From Mucilaginibacter sp. (lineage in GTDB: Bacteria; Bacteroidota; Bacteroidia; Sphingobacteriales; Sphingobacteriaceae): a DNA stretch of 64,000 bases. The notes under the pieces are model-generated. The model made no database searches. It saw only the letters and a list, made by a program, of their open reading frames with translations, and was not told the DNA's origin. Positions 16,609 to 26,741 of the stretch are shown piece by piece. Made by a program: the position numbers and the translations under genes. The first letter of the stretch is position 1. Each line of letters starts with the position of its first letter. The stretch covers positions 211,269-275,268 of the forward strand of contig NZ_JAQBOC010000017.1 of NCBI RefSeq assembly GCF_028288225.1, read 5' to 3'.

Positions 16609-18972
16609 TTAGAACCTGCTTTTAAAATTGCTAAAGACCGGGGCAAGAACGCTTTTTCTGGTTGTGGTATAATACCGTTGATCGTATTTATATCCATAGC
16701 CATGTTTTATTCTTTCTATACCATTAAAAATAATATTAATATTATGAAGCTGCTTTTGTTCATCTAACTGATTTATAAATTCCAATTCAGCTTTATCTGT
16801 TGTCCCCTGCCTTATCACATACAAAGTGACGTCAGCAATCCTTGAGAGAATTATTGCATCAGGCACGAGGTGAACGGGCGGGCTATCCAATATAATATCA
16901 TCATAATCCTTCCTTAAAACAGCTATTAATTCTTCCAGTTCCTTCTTTTCTAATAGTTCGGATGGATTGTTAACAATGGAGCCACAGGCGATGATATCCA
17001 GATTGAGTATTGATCCCGCTGGCCGAATAATGTCTGACAATTCGGCCCTTCCATTAAGATATTCACTTATGCCACTTTCTTCAGATGACAAGCCTAATGC
17101 CTGCGCCACCCGGGGTTTCCGCATATCAAGTTCAAGAATAATTGTTTTTTTAAAAGCGAATGCCAGGGCGATTCCTAAATTTACGCTTACAAAACTTTTA
17201 CCTTCACCAGGGATGCTTGATGTTAACAATGTTACCCTGCCTGTTTTTCTTTCGTTGTGTAAAAAAAACAGCTTGATACGTAAAGCCCTTATTTGTTCAC
17301 TAACAGCGCTCACATTATTTTCATTAATCGCAACCAAGTTTTGATTTTTTTCAAACGGCAGTTCCCCTACGACCGGCAGTTTTAACACGTCTGTAATATC
17401 TGTGATTTTTGAGATCCTGGTATTCAAACTATTTCTCAAACTAATTAGCCCTATGGGAAAGCCAATGCCAAAAAGCATTGTGACAAAAGAAACAATAGGT
17501 GTAAGGTCCCTTGGAGATTCTGCATAAGCTTCATCTATGACACGGTTATTTGATAAAGTAGAGGCATATTTCACAGAAACCTCTTCTTTTTTTTGAAGTA
17601 AATAAGTATATAAACTTTCTTTACTTGACTGCTGCCTTTTAATACTTATATATTGCCGTTCCTCTGATGGCATATTTTTTATCGAAGCTTCAAAACCTTT
17701 ATTATAGGTGTCTAATTTTTCTTTTGTTCTTTGAAGTGATATTTTTATATTTTTAACATTTTCCTTTATAGCCGCTTTCGTTGTTTTGATCTGATTGTTA
17801 ATCGGGTCAAAATCCGGATTCGTTTCGGGCATCGTTGCAGCTAATTTATCATGCTGTAGTTGCAACTGTGATAGTTTTTCAATAGAGTTGCTCAATGCAG
17901 GATCTGTAATTCCAACTGTTGCAGGTGCCTTTTCCGAAGTTTGATTTGAATTGATGTATTTTTCAATGCCGTCAACTACACTTAATTTGATATTAACTTC
18001 GTTTAAGTTGGCATCATTAACCTGCTGGTTTTCTAAACGGATTTGTGCTTCAGAATTTAAATCCGTTAATCCCCGGCTGCTTTTAAATCCTTCAATCCCC
18101 TTTTCGGATGCCTTTAATTCTCCTGTTAAAGAAGCTAATCGTTGATCCACAAAATCAAGTGTGCGTTTGGTTTCAAGGCTTTTTTCAATAGCAGAATACA
18201 AAGTATAGTTGGAAATAAGGCTGTTAAGAACGTCGCGACCTCTTTCCGGCACTTTATCTGTAACTGATAAATCAACAGACGTTGCCAATTTCGTGGCGAG
18301 GCTGATATCAATTATATCCTGATAAGACAAAGTTATTTTCTCAGGATCAGATAAAACTATCTTTATAACATCGCCTTTATGCCCAATTATTCTTTTACCT
18401 GGTGCTAACTTCCAAATACCAAAGCGGGACATATAAGAGTTATTAAACGCAAATTCAGATAGCTTCCCGTCCGGGTTTTTAAACCAAAATGTCTTATTGT
18501 CTTTAATAACAATATCGATTTCGTCGTTATTAAGCTTTCCGGTTGGTTTAAATGAAAGTAGTTTAACAGGACTTTTCTTATATAAATCATCTGCAAATAA
18601 ACCATCTGTTTTTTTATAAGTAATCCATAATTGCAAATTCCGGACTACCTGGTTTATAAGTTTTTTGGATTTTAATATTTCCATTTCATTTTCAACGCCA
18701 TCAGTTGAATTCGTTATCCCGATTTCCTTAAGCATTTCAGCTTTTGAATCAGGTGTCTTTTTATCGTCTTTTATAAGTAAGGTTGCTTTGACGACATATA
18801 AAGGTCTGGCATTGTTTAAATAAAATACTGCAACTGCAGCGCTGATTCCTATACATAAAAGAAAAAGAGGCCAATAGAATAAATATCGTTTTAAAATATT
18901 TTTCAGGGTACTGCTGCCGCTTTTGTTTGGGTTTATTATTACTGTTGTTGTTTTACCTGGTTGTATACTCAT
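16609..18972 (-). CDS. Wzc-like polysaccharide co-polymerase / tyrosine autokinase
   Basis: 787 residues in the fused Wzz-kinase layout. TM1 is at about 34-52 and is followed by a large periplasmic domain with coiled coil (about 265-470) and a GNVR-like junction. TM2 is at about 493-512 and the cytoplasmic BY-kinase domain follows. Walker A is SSIPGEGKS (585-593), Walker A' is ILELDMRKP (612-620) and Walker B is IILDSPP (693-699). A C-terminal tyrosine cluster (Y759, Y761, Y763, Y767, Y768) is the usual autophosphorylation tail. It controls chain length and export together with the Wza-like lipoprotein and polymerase encoded further right. The stop lies ~50 bp from the intron-like relic. Confidence 0.95.
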   Translation of the reverse strand: MSIQPGKTTTVIINPNKSGSSTLKNILKRYLFYWPLFLLCIGISAAVAVFYLNNARPLYVVKATLLIKDDKKTPDSKAEMLKEIGITNSTDGVENEMEILKSKKLINQVVRNLQLWITYKKTDGLFADDLYKKSPVKLLSFKPTGKLNNDEIDIVIKDNKTFWFKNPDGKLSEFAFNNSYMSRFGIWKLAPGKRIIGHKGDVIKIVLSDPEKITLSYQDIIDISLATKLATSVDLSVTDKVPERGRDVLNSLISNYTLYSAIEKSLETKRTLDFVDQRLASLTGELKASEKGIEGFKSSRGLTDLNSEAQIRLENQQVNDANLNEVNIKLSVVDGIEKYINSNQTSEKAPATVGITDPALSNSIEKLSQLQLQHDKLAATMPETNPDFDPINNQIKTTKAAIKENVKNIKISLQRTKEKLDTYNKGFEASIKNMPSEERQYISIKRQQSSKESLYTYLLQKKEEVSVKYASTLSNNRVIDEAYAESPRDLTPIVSFVTMLFGIGFPIGLISLRNSLNTRISKITDITDVLKLPVVGELPFEKNQNLVAINENNVSAVSEQIRALRIKLFFLHNERKTGRVTLLTSSIPGEGKSFVSVNLGIALAFAFKKTIILELDMRKPRVAQALGLSSEESGISEYLNGRAELSDIIRPAGSILNLDIIACGSIVNNPSELLEKKELEELIAVLRKDYDDIILDSPPVHLVPDAIILSRIADVTLYVIRQGTTDKAELEFINQLDEQKQLHNINIIFNGIERIKHGYGYKYDQRYYTTTRKSVLAPVFSNFKSRF

Positions 18973-19451
18973 TATAAAATTAATGTGGAAGTTGTTTTTT
19001 TGAAGGTGTTAAAACGAAAAATACAATCTGCTGTTTAGCAAAATAAAATACTGATTTCAGCATGTTTAAAACGAGCTAAAAGAATTGATTTATAAAAAAA
19101 TATTTCACGAGAGAATTAAAACTTTTAAAAGAAAAAACATAACTAAGGAACGGCTTTATAAAGGTAAAACATTTTACCTTTATACTAATTTAAAAAACTA
19201 TATGACATCAAATTCCTATCATTTAAAAAACCTATTGCGAAAGGAAAATAATATTCATATCAGTTTATAAAATACAAAAATAGTGCCGCTTAAAAATTTG
19301 GCAATCGGTAGGAAAAGCAATGAAAAAAAAGCGCATTTAAGCCAAAAAGGGCCTCATTCTGATTTGCAATTGTAAAATTAAATTTGACAGGACATTAATT
19401 GTAGAAAATTATCCCCAATGCATCCTGTATATTTTTCTTTTAGTAAGTACA
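18973..19451. other. Very AT-rich gap upstream of wzc
   Basis: Contains short lysine-rich open frames (for example 19085-19270) that look like AT-rich noise. It presumably holds the wzc promoter. No hairpin terminator was identified after the beta-helix gene. Confidence 0.3.
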
Positions 19452-20966
19452 TCATTCTTTACCGTACCACAAAATAATTGGTTTATTAACAGGATCACAT
19501 ATCTGGTACTCAAATGCCCCTATATCCGGAGCCTTGCCCGTAAATGGCAGGCCAACGTTTTTTCCGGCATCTATGCATGGGGAGGCTTTTTGCAGATGTA
19601 GATCATTAGCAGTTGTTAAAAGCGGGTTTGTTGAAATTGAGTGATTTGCTTTCCCTGTTTTAACCTGGTACTGAGCTAAGGTATTTAAAATATAGGATGT
19701 ACGATCTGAATAAATATCGCTTATTCCATTATTAAAAAAACAATTATAGTCATCTTCTGCAAGCACGCCAGTATCATCTGAACTAAAATTAACCATAGCA
19801 TACCAGCCGGGGGTTTTCATATTACTAAAAATATTATTAACAAGCTTAATCATTGAAACCTCAGATACAGATGCATAATCCAGATCAAAAAAGCGGCTTT
19901 GAAAATCATATATGGAGTTATTAAAAACATTCACCCCGCCGGCTTTATAGATACCGATTGCAACACTGGTGAAGTCTATGCCGCCCCCAATCATTACATT
20001 TCTGGCTAACGTGGAATTTAATATTGCGCCGATCCCATTTGCCGCGCCATGATTATTTACGATTTCGCATTTTGCATAGTTTATAACGTAAATATAAGAA
20101 TGGCCGCAATCATACATATAATTTCCTTGAACAAGGCTGTCAAATGCGTTTTCCAGTTCTATCGCATCTGTTTTAATATTATAGATTTTGTTATTCAGAA
20201 TAGTGTGCGAATAAACAACATAGTATGCACCATCCAGATCAATTCCGCTTAGATTGCAGTCATGAATTGTATTATCCTGAAAAATACAATCATGGGTTTC
20301 AATCATTGTCCAAATTCCACGAAGTGTAAAATTACTTATTATATTACCTGTATAGTTGTTGTGATGGCATTGAGAATGATGTTCCCATATGCCATTTCCG
20401 TTTCCATCATTAGTAGCTCCATCAAGGATGTTATTGTTAAACGAATTAAAAGACCCTTGTACAGTAATTCCGCCATAGAAAATACAGTTTTCTATAGTGC
20501 AATTCGTAATCCCTATATCCGTGCTATTCCAGATATTCCCTAATTGGGCTATGATGTTTTTAGTGCCCGATCTTTTGAAGGCTATGCCTTTTACAATGAT
20601 ATTTGTCTTAAAAACCGTTAAAATATTCAAAGCCAAATTTGTACCGCCATCAATTACCGGTAAATCCCCGGTTCCGTAGTTGCTAAAAATTAAACCATCG
20701 CAAATAGGCACAAGCGTGCTTGAAGTCCATATATCACCTTTCTTAAACAAAATAAAATCACCTGATTTAAGACCCGATAACGACTCAAATTTAGCTATCG
20801 TTTTCCATGGAGTTGATGGATTCTGAGCTTGAACAAAACTCCTGTTATCATCACCCGAACTTGATGAAAAATAATAGGTTGCCGCAAAAGCACTTTGAAC
20901 AGAACACGAAATAATAAGTATAAAAATTATTTTCTTAATTGAGAATTTACTCAAAGTGAACTGCAT
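19452..20966 (-). CDS. Secreted right-handed beta-helix protein
   Basis: 504 residues with a signal peptide (about 1-28, ending SAFAATYYFSS). Repeated asparagine- and isoleucine-rich strands follow (GITNCTIENCIFYGG, then NNILDGATNDGNGNGIW, HTILNNKIYNIKTDAIEL), the hallmark of the pectate-lyase/parallel beta-helix fold. The end, PCIDAGKNVGLPFTGKAPDIGAFEY, is the typical closing motif of this group in Bacteroidetes. Its place between the GT4 and wzc genes suggests a periplasmic or surface polysaccharide-modifying role (lyase, epimerase or binding). Catalytic residues cannot be named with confidence. Confidence 0.8.
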   Translation of the reverse strand: MQFTLSKFSIKKIIFILIISCSVQSAFAATYYFSSSSGDDNRSFVQAQNPSTPWKTIAKFESLSGLKSGDFILFKKGDIWTSSTLVPICDGLIFSNYGTGDLPVIDGGTNLALNILTVFKTNIIVKGIAFKRSGTKNIIAQLGNIWNSTDIGITNCTIENCIFYGGITVQGSFNSFNNNILDGATNDGNGNGIWEHHSQCHHNNYTGNIISNFTLRGIWTMIETHDCIFQDNTIHDCNLSGIDLDGAYYVVYSHTILNNKIYNIKTDAIELENAFDSLVQGNYMYDCGHSYIYVINYAKCEIVNNHGAANGIGAILNSTLARNVMIGGGIDFTSVAIGIYKAGGVNVFNNSIYDFQSRFFDLDYASVSEVSMIKLVNNIFSNMKTPGWYAMVNFSSDDTGVLAEDDYNCFFNNGISDIYSDRTSYILNTLAQYQVKTGKANHSISTNPLLTTANDLHLQKASPCIDAGKNVGLPFTGKAPDIGAFEYQICDPVNKPIILWYGKE

Positions 20967-21127
20967 TTTGCTTATATTTTATAAAATTCTATTATTTCTT
21001 TTAACGAAGTCAGGAGTGTTATAGTTACATAATCTATAAATGTACGGGATAGGTGTTGTATATAAGAATTTACACAAAAAACTATTGATGCCTCCTGGAG
21101 AGCTATCTGCAACAAAAAACTTTAAAC

Positions 21128-22213
21128 TCATTTGGTGACTAACCGTTCATAGATTTCATTTAGATCACTTGTATATTTATTGATGGATACGTTTGCGTTA
21201 ATATAGTTGAAAGCATTTTGAGCAATGATTTCAGTGTCAATTTTCCGCAGGATTATATCTTCTATTTTTGATGCTAATTCTTCAGGATCATTTTTCTTTA
21301 TAACAATTCCATTCTGATTGTTTTTTACAACAGATATGATTGAAGCATCATCTGTTACAATTACTGTGTTTACTGATGCCATTGCTTCAAGTATGGAAAT
21401 AGGCATCCCTTCCGAATGTACGGAAGGAAGTAAAAACACATCCGAATTATAAAGTGCTTCCCATTTTTCAAGGCCGGATATTACCCCGTGATAGGCGAAA
21501 TTTAAACCCTGGTAACCAGATAAATCATTTAGCAACTTATCAAGGTCAGGGCCGGTTCCATAGATATCAAATTGAAACTGATCAAAATATTTTTGCAAAT
21601 ATTTAAAAGCGTCGCTTATTACGAATATCCCTTTACTGGTATTGATACGACCCAAAAATATCAATTTTAATATCCCTTCTCTTCTTACATCCTTTAATTC
21701 TAAGCCTGGATTTATGTTAATCGCATTGGGCAATACCTGGAAATCCAAATTGCCATACCGCCTGGTAAGCTCTTGCTTTTCAAACTCGCTTAAAACAATA
21801 ATTTTATCTGAATTGTTAAATAAATAGGCAAGGCAATACCTAACCAACTTATCCTTTGATTCATTCATTAGAAAATACCCGCCATGAACGTGAAATACCA
21901 CTTTTTTCCGGAACACCTTTTTTAAAATCAAATGGATCAGGAAATCCCTTAGTATAGATTTTCTTTCAAGACCTATATTTAAATGAACAATTTGAAACCG
22001 CTTAAAAAAAGGATAGGTAAATGCTTTAGCATAGCTATAAAGCAATTTAAAAAACCATTTGATATTTTTTTTTTCGTTGTCCTTTGACCCAAGTTTTAAA
22101 TGGATAAACCGGGTCTTATTTGAGTTAATAATGTCAGCAACAAGGCTGGATATACCACTAACATTATCTTTGGCATATAAACTAGGACTGGATATCAAAA
22201 CTTTAGGTTTCAT
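21128..22213 (-). CDS. Glycosyltransferase family 4 (GT-B)
   Basis: 361 residues. The N-terminal acceptor domain has a VHLNI and HVHGG pattern. The donor domain begins FLGRINTSKG (R189, K194 phosphate clamp) and carries the E-x7-E motif in SEGMPISILEAMAS (E268, E276). The family adds sugars from nucleotide donors at the cytoplasmic membrane face. Donor and linkage cannot be read from sequence. It sits 41 bp after the acyltransferase gene in the run from wzy downward. Confidence 0.92.
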   Translation of the reverse strand: MKPKVLISSPSLYAKDNVSGISSLVADIINSNKTRFIHLKLGSKDNEKKNIKWFFKLLYSYAKAFTYPFFKRFQIVHLNIGLERKSILRDFLIHLILKKVFRKKVVFHVHGGYFLMNESKDKLVRYCLAYLFNNSDKIIVLSEFEKQELTRRYGNLDFQVLPNAININPGLELKDVRREGILKLIFLGRINTSKGIFVISDAFKYLQKYFDQFQFDIYGTGPDLDKLLNDLSGYQGLNFAYHGVISGLEKWEALYNSDVFLLPSVHSEGMPISILEAMASVNTVIVTDDASIISVVKNNQNGIVIKKNDPEELASKIEDIILRKIDTEIIAQNAFNYINANVSINKYTSDLNEIYERLVTK

Positions 22214-22254
22214 ATTATTTTCTTAAATACACTGCTGCCAACATCTTACCCCTG

Positions 22255-22842
22255 TTAGGTTGTTGGAGACGCCGCCATCTTGACTTGATTTGTTCCAGGT
22301 ATAGTTTTATTGATTATCCTGGCCGGGTTGCCTACTGCAATACAATTATCAGGAATACTTTTGACTACAACAGCCCCCGCCCCGATCCGTACATGATTAC
22401 CTATAGTAATAGCACCTATTATAATAACATTACACCCAATTTCGACATGATTACCAATTACAGGTGATTTACTTATGCTGCCATCTTCAAAAACTTTATT
22501 CCCTATTGTTGTACATTGTCTTAGAACACAGTTTTCACCAATTACTACCTGGTTATTAAGTACAGTTGCCTGGCCATGGTACAAAATAAAATTCTTCCCG
22601 ATACGAGTATTCCATGGAATTTCCATACTAAAAAACCATTCCACTAAAATTTTATAAAATACGAGATAAATAAAACCCAGGTAATAATAAATCTTACGGG
22701 TACAACAAAAATTGGCTATTCTGAAAAGCAACAGTACTAGCCTTCCTTTTATATTACCTTTATTGGCGCGCCAATCTTGAAAAACAAAATTAAAAAACCA
22801 TTTATAGTTAGATTTATGATTGTTGTTTAAGGTGTTTTTCAT
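22255..22842 (-). CDS. Serine acetyltransferase-like / WcaB-type acyltransferase
   Basis: 195 residues with a helical N-terminus containing a hydrophobic stretch, then left-handed beta-helix hexapeptide repeats: IGENCVLRQCTTIGN, VIGNHVEIGCNVIIIGAITI, IGNHVRIGAGAVVV. It closes with PDNCIAVGNPARII. The family transfers acetyl (or other acyl) groups from acyl-CoA. Next to glycosyltransferases it most likely acetylates the exopolysaccharide repeat rather than serine. Only 7 bp separate it from the GT2 gene, indicating one operon. Confidence 0.88.
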   Translation of the reverse strand: MKNTLNNNHKSNYKWFFNFVFQDWRANKGNIKGRLVLLLFRIANFCCTRKIYYYLGFIYLVFYKILVEWFFSMEIPWNTRIGKNFILYHGQATVLNNQVVIGENCVLRQCTTIGNKVFEDGSISKSPVIGNHVEIGCNVIIIGAITIGNHVRIGAGAVVVKSIPDNCIAVGNPARIINKTIPGTNQVKMAASPTT

Positions 22843-22849
22843 AAAACAT

Positions 22850-23833
22850 TTAGGTTCTTTTAACGGCTTCAGATTTTGTTATTGTACAATATAAATACAT
22901 AAGCTTTGCATAAAAAAGAGGCGATAATGAAAATAATTTGAAGGCATATTTATGTTTTTTTTTCACTAATTCCGAATTGTTTATAAAGTACTTATATCTA
23001 AGCAGCGTATCAACTACCCTGGTATATTGGCTCGGGTAACTATTTTTTCCCGCAAGAAGAAGCAAATTAAGTAAGGAAATATTTGCCATTACATCAAACG
23101 ATTTGGCCTCTGCAATAGAATTGGTATCTTTTTTTGAAACCAAGTCAACCATTTTACCCGAAACATCTATAATTTCCATGTATTTAGGATTGAATTTGCT
23201 CATACTTGCAGAGTCGGCCCTAACAAGGTAATTATATTTTGCCAGGTTCAGAAGTACAGTTTTATTGGCTCCTAAAAACGCCTTACAGGTATAAAGAATA
23301 TCTTCATTGATATATCCCTCGAATTTAATTTGCCGGGCGAGTTCTGCTTTATATAATTTATTATTGGCACTTCTTTCAAGATCACCTTTTAAACAGGCTG
23401 ATAAGGCTTCACTATGATTAAATTCTATAGGAATTGAACTTTCGGCAGGACAACTAATCTTATAATCGAAGATTACCTTCATCCGGCAGGCACAAATATC
23501 TGCGTCAAATTTTTGGGCATTCTCTATAAGAAGCTCGTACATATCAGGTTCTATGGTATCATCCGCATCTATAAATCCTATATATTGTCCGGACGCACTT
23601 TGTAAACCAGTGTTTCTTGCAGCAGATACGCCTGCATTTTCCTGTTCAATTAAAATTACCCGGTGATCAATGGCAGCGTAGTAATTACACCGCAAACTAC
23701 TTCCATCAGTAGAGCCATCATTCACCAGGATAAGCTCAAAGTCTCTAAAGGTTTGTAACAGAATTGATTCTATACAGCCATCAAGGTAGTTTACTTTATT
23801 ATATACAGGTACTATGATCGAAAGAAATGCCAT
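22850..23833 (-). CDS. Glycosyltransferase family 2 (GT-A)
   Basis: 327 residues. The GT-A start SIIVPVYNKVNYLDGCIES and LILVNDGSTDGS binds the nucleotide sugar, and DADD at 89-92 is the metal-binding DXD-type motif. AGVSAARNTGL is the usual acceptor-side block. A basic C-terminal region with a weak hydrophobic segment may touch the membrane. Inverting sugar transfer into the repeat unit is inferred. The stop of wzx lies 8 bp upstream of its start. Confidence 0.93.
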   Translation of the reverse strand: MAFLSIIVPVYNKVNYLDGCIESILLQTFRDFELILVNDGSTDGSSLRCNYYAAIDHRVILIEQENAGVSAARNTGLQSASGQYIGFIDADDTIEPDMYELLIENAQKFDADICACRMKVIFDYKISCPAESSIPIEFNHSEALSACLKGDLERSANNKLYKAELARQIKFEGYINEDILYTCKAFLGANKTVLLNLAKYNYLVRADSASMSKFNPKYMEIIDVSGKMVDLVSKKDTNSIAEAKSFDVMANISLLNLLLLAGKNSYPSQYTRVVDTLLRYKYFINNSELVKKKHKYAFKLFSLSPLFYAKLMYLYCTITKSEAVKRT

Positions 23834-23841
23834 TTAATATC

Positions 23842-25314
23842 TTATATAAGTGAGGTTTTGGGACTGTCAGGTAACGGTTGGCTATCTTTTTGATACCGGA
23901 TAAAGCCAGTGATTAAAACAATAGCTGTAATGCTGAAAAATATAGAAAAAACGACATGCGAATTATACCTGCCTGCAACGAACACATAACCTGAAATGAT
24001 AATTAACAGAAAAATATAATAGCCGAGACAGCTTTTAAAATTTGTTACTCCTTTTTTAATAAGAAATAAATTTTGGCAAATGTGAAAAATCAAAAAGGAG
24101 ATAAAGACTGAATAGTTAATAACGGAAAGGGTTCTAAAATACAATAAACCTATAAAACATCCTCCAACATTAAGCAGCAAGCTTAAAAGATTCAGCCACA
24201 TGTCTACTTTTTCAAATTTAATTGCTACAATAAGATTGGCCTGCAATAATACGGTTGGAAATATAAGCATTGTTAAAAACATCTGTTTTAAGCCGATTAT
24301 TGCACCATTATATTGTTTGCCGAATGCAAAAGGGAGAATTACATCGGCAAAAGAATAGACGAAGGTGTAAGATAGCATGGCGAAACAAGTATAAATTATC
24401 AATATATTTTGATAGAGTTTTTTTTGTGCTTCTACATTTCCAGAATTATAATATTTGACAAACTGTGAGTAAATTGTGGCGGAAATTATTACAGGTAATA
24501 TCATAAAAATGGAAAATATCCTGAATGAAATTTCATAGTTGGCAACATCCTGCAACGTTAACATTTTAGAGATAATTATATTAGCAATGCGCCAGTAAAT
24601 AATTGATACACTGCCTATCACAACAAATTGCCAGTTTAACAAAATCTGTTTTTTTAAATCATCCCACACCACTTTCGACTGCCACACAATTTTTAAACCC
24701 ATATTATTAGATGAGCCCACTTTTATAAATAAATTAAGCGTCAAAAAGCGAAGAATTATTAAAAAAACAGATAATGTAAGAATCGAAAAAGGGTAAAGGA
24801 ATAATAAGCACCCAAGCAGGAGCCTTAAAAACCCGTCAATAATTAATACTATAAAAGTCTTTTTTTGTTTAAACTCTGCTATGTTAAGGTTCTTAATTGC
24901 ATAAATTACATTATCAAATATAATATTGGAGCCCAGAATTATGCTTAACCATCTGATTTGTCCATTTGGATAAAGTATAAAAGCGATCGCTATATTCAGA
25001 GCATAAAACAGGACGCCCAAACCCGTTTGAATTTTTAAGAACTTACCAAAAAAATCAGCCTTATTTATTGCCTGGTCAAATTCACGTATAAACCATTGCC
25101 CCAGGCCCATGGAAGAGAATGCCACCATTATTTGATATATCGTAGAGGCAATTAAGAAATGAGCAAAATCAGCGCTAACGAATTTACGGGCCATGATAAC
25201 AAAAAACAAACTGAGAAAAACTGTTTGCAAAACATTCGCAATAACTCCCCACAAGCTATTTTTAACCAGGGATGACTTTAATGATTTGGGGAATTTGAAA
25301 CTAATCCAATTCAT
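23842..25314 (-). CDS. Wzx-like lipid-linked oligosaccharide flippase
   Basis: 490 residues with roughly 12-14 predicted TM helices spread over the whole chain, the MOP/polysaccharide-transport layout (MARKFVSADFAHFLIAS near the start, MGLGQWFIREFDQA after it). It would flip undecaprenyl-linked repeat units to the periplasmic face for polymerisation. Its start overlaps the end of the polymerase gene by 14 bp, suggesting coupled expression. Sequence identity in this family is always weak, so the call rests on topology and neighbours. Confidence 0.85.
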   Translation of the reverse strand: MNWISFKFPKSLKSSLVKNSLWGVIANVLQTVFLSLFFVIMARKFVSADFAHFLIASTIYQIMVAFSSMGLGQWFIREFDQAINKADFFGKFLKIQTGLGVLFYALNIAIAFILYPNGQIRWLSIILGSNIIFDNVIYAIKNLNIAEFKQKKTFIVLIIDGFLRLLLGCLLFLYPFSILTLSVFLIILRFLTLNLFIKVGSSNNMGLKIVWQSKVVWDDLKKQILLNWQFVVIGSVSIIYWRIANIIISKMLTLQDVANYEISFRIFSIFMILPVIISATIYSQFVKYYNSGNVEAQKKLYQNILIIYTCFAMLSYTFVYSFADVILPFAFGKQYNGAIIGLKQMFLTMLIFPTVLLQANLIVAIKFEKVDMWLNLLSLLLNVGGCFIGLLYFRTLSVINYSVFISFLIFHICQNLFLIKKGVTNFKSCLGYYIFLLIIISGYVFVAGRYNSHVVFSIFFSITAIVLITGFIRYQKDSQPLPDSPKTSLI

Positions 25315-26620
25315 AAGTATACGTTTTGAAAGGATAGGTAATAATTAAAACGGTCATACTTGCAACCATAATTAAAATTCTGTTATCATATATGGAGTAT
25401 ACAGTGTTAAATGCGACTAACCAACAGATCAATGCGGCGATCAAAAAAATTACTCTTTTATCAATGAAGCCTTTTAAATAATATAACAATCCTTTGAACA
25501 AAGGGACGAGTATAAATAATACAAAAATTCCAAATCCGATAAATCCTAATTCTACTATAATTTTCAAATATCCATTTTCCGGCTGATCGAAATATAACAA
25601 TACACCGGGTTCAATTTCCAGGTATTGATCCTGATCATGCCTCATTACGTAGTTTTTATAATTTCCTGATCCAATTCCCAGGTAGGGATGCTTCTCGGCA
25701 ATTGTCAATGCTTTATTCCAGAGAGATTGGCGGAATAAATAATCTTCAGATAAATTTTGAGCTCTATTAAATATAGTAATGTTGGGTGAAAAAATTGAGT
25801 AACCAACAGCCAGTATGAGTAATATTGCTATCCCATAAATACGGATTTTTTTTCCGACCATAAAAAACACGAAAAACATTCCAACAGCAAAACCACCTAT
25901 TGCTGACCTGCTTCCAGCATAAGCAATACCTACCAAAGCAAATACATAGATCAGGAAGTTTATGGTCCTGCCCTTTTTTGATATTCCTTCTTCAACAAAT
26001 AAAAACAAAAAGCTGCCCATTGCCATGTACTGTCCGCTGGCCTGTGAATCATAAAATATTCCGGGATACCTGATTAAATTATAATTAGAGTCAACCGTAT
26101 TATTGTTAAGATCCTGGTAGATTGTAAACTTTAATCCAACAATTATCTGTATTAAAAGAAAACTTAAGGCAATCACATAGCTTATTTTTAATGCATTGAT
26201 GGCCCTGATATAAAAATTCGAATCTTTGATGCACTCTAAAATAAAGAAACGGCTAAAAATAAAAACCGGGATTATCTTTAAAACGTTCAGATAAGTGGTA
26301 TCAGGAAACTCCGAAATGAGTCCGCTAAGTATAGTAACGATACATAGCAGGATAAATAAAAAGAAATAAAGCCTGTATTTGCTTTTAAAGTCAATATTTA
26401 TAAAATCCTTAAAAAGAAAAAAAAAGCAGTAAATACAAATAAAATCAAATGTTCTGAACCCTCCCCAGACCTCTTTTACGATCTTCAAATTCATCAGAGG
26501 CAGAAAATAGAGAATAAAAATAAGGCATGACTGAACATTATTTCCTTTATAAAATATAACCCTGATGAAAAATATCAATAACGTTATAATCGGCAGGATG
26601 AAAATTAAATTAGCAAACAT
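25301..26620 (-). CDS. Wzy-like O-antigen polymerase/ligase family protein
   Basis: 439 residues with about ten TM helices and one large periplasmic loop between about 290 and 365. The loop contains HPYLGIGSGNYKNYV, the block that characterises the Wzy_C/O-antigen ligase domain. FGIFVLFILVPLF and further helices follow. In this context it should polymerise repeat units on the periplasmic side, with Wzc setting length. Ligase activity cannot be excluded from sequence. It is separated from the export lipoprotein gene by a 121-bp gap containing a strong hairpin. Confidence 0.85.
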   Translation of the reverse strand: MFANLIFILPIITLLIFFIRVIFYKGNNVQSCLIFILYFLPLMNLKIVKEVWGGFRTFDFICIYCFFFLFKDFINIDFKSKYRLYFFLFILLCIVTILSGLISEFPDTTYLNVLKIIPVFIFSRFFILECIKDSNFYIRAINALKISYVIALSFLLIQIIVGLKFTIYQDLNNNTVDSNYNLIRYPGIFYDSQASGQYMAMGSFLFLFVEEGISKKGRTINFLIYVFALVGIAYAGSRSAIGGFAVGMFFVFFMVGKKIRIYGIAILLILAVGYSIFSPNITIFNRAQNLSEDYLFRQSLWNKALTIAEKHPYLGIGSGNYKNYVMRHDQDQYLEIEPGVLLYFDQPENGYLKIIVELGFIGFGIFVLFILVPLFKGLLYYLKGFIDKRVIFLIAALICWLVAFNTVYSIYDNRILIMVASMTVLIITYPFKTYTYELD

Positions 26621-26673
26621 ATTCGTTTAATCCTTTTAGGGGCAGTATAATTTGATGCGGCTGAGTTTAAAAC

Positions 26674-26699
26674 TTCCCTGAAAAATATCCTTCAGGGAA
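26674..26699 (-). terminator. Hairpin between the Wza-like gene and the Wzy-like gene
   Basis: A perfect 9-bp stem (TTCCCTGAA / TTCAGGGAA) with an 8-base loop. Minus-strand transcription from the export gene would meet it 43 bp after that gene's stop and then read GTTTTAAA. The T tail is short, so it may act as a leaky terminator setting the export lipoprotein apart from the assembly genes, or as an mRNA-stabilising hairpin. Confidence 0.5.
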
Positions 26700-26741
26700 A
26701 TTTTATTTAAGGCAGGTGGTGTCTAATTATATATTATCAGA

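Noticed and set aside
16333..16767. 144-codon plus-strand frame over the 3' end of wzc
   Set aside because: The right half is the complement of wzc and the left half lies in the intron-like relic. No protein-like pattern or signal.
19085..19270. 61-codon lysine-rich frame
   Set aside because: Composition simply reflects extreme AT richness. No homology-like pattern and no start context.
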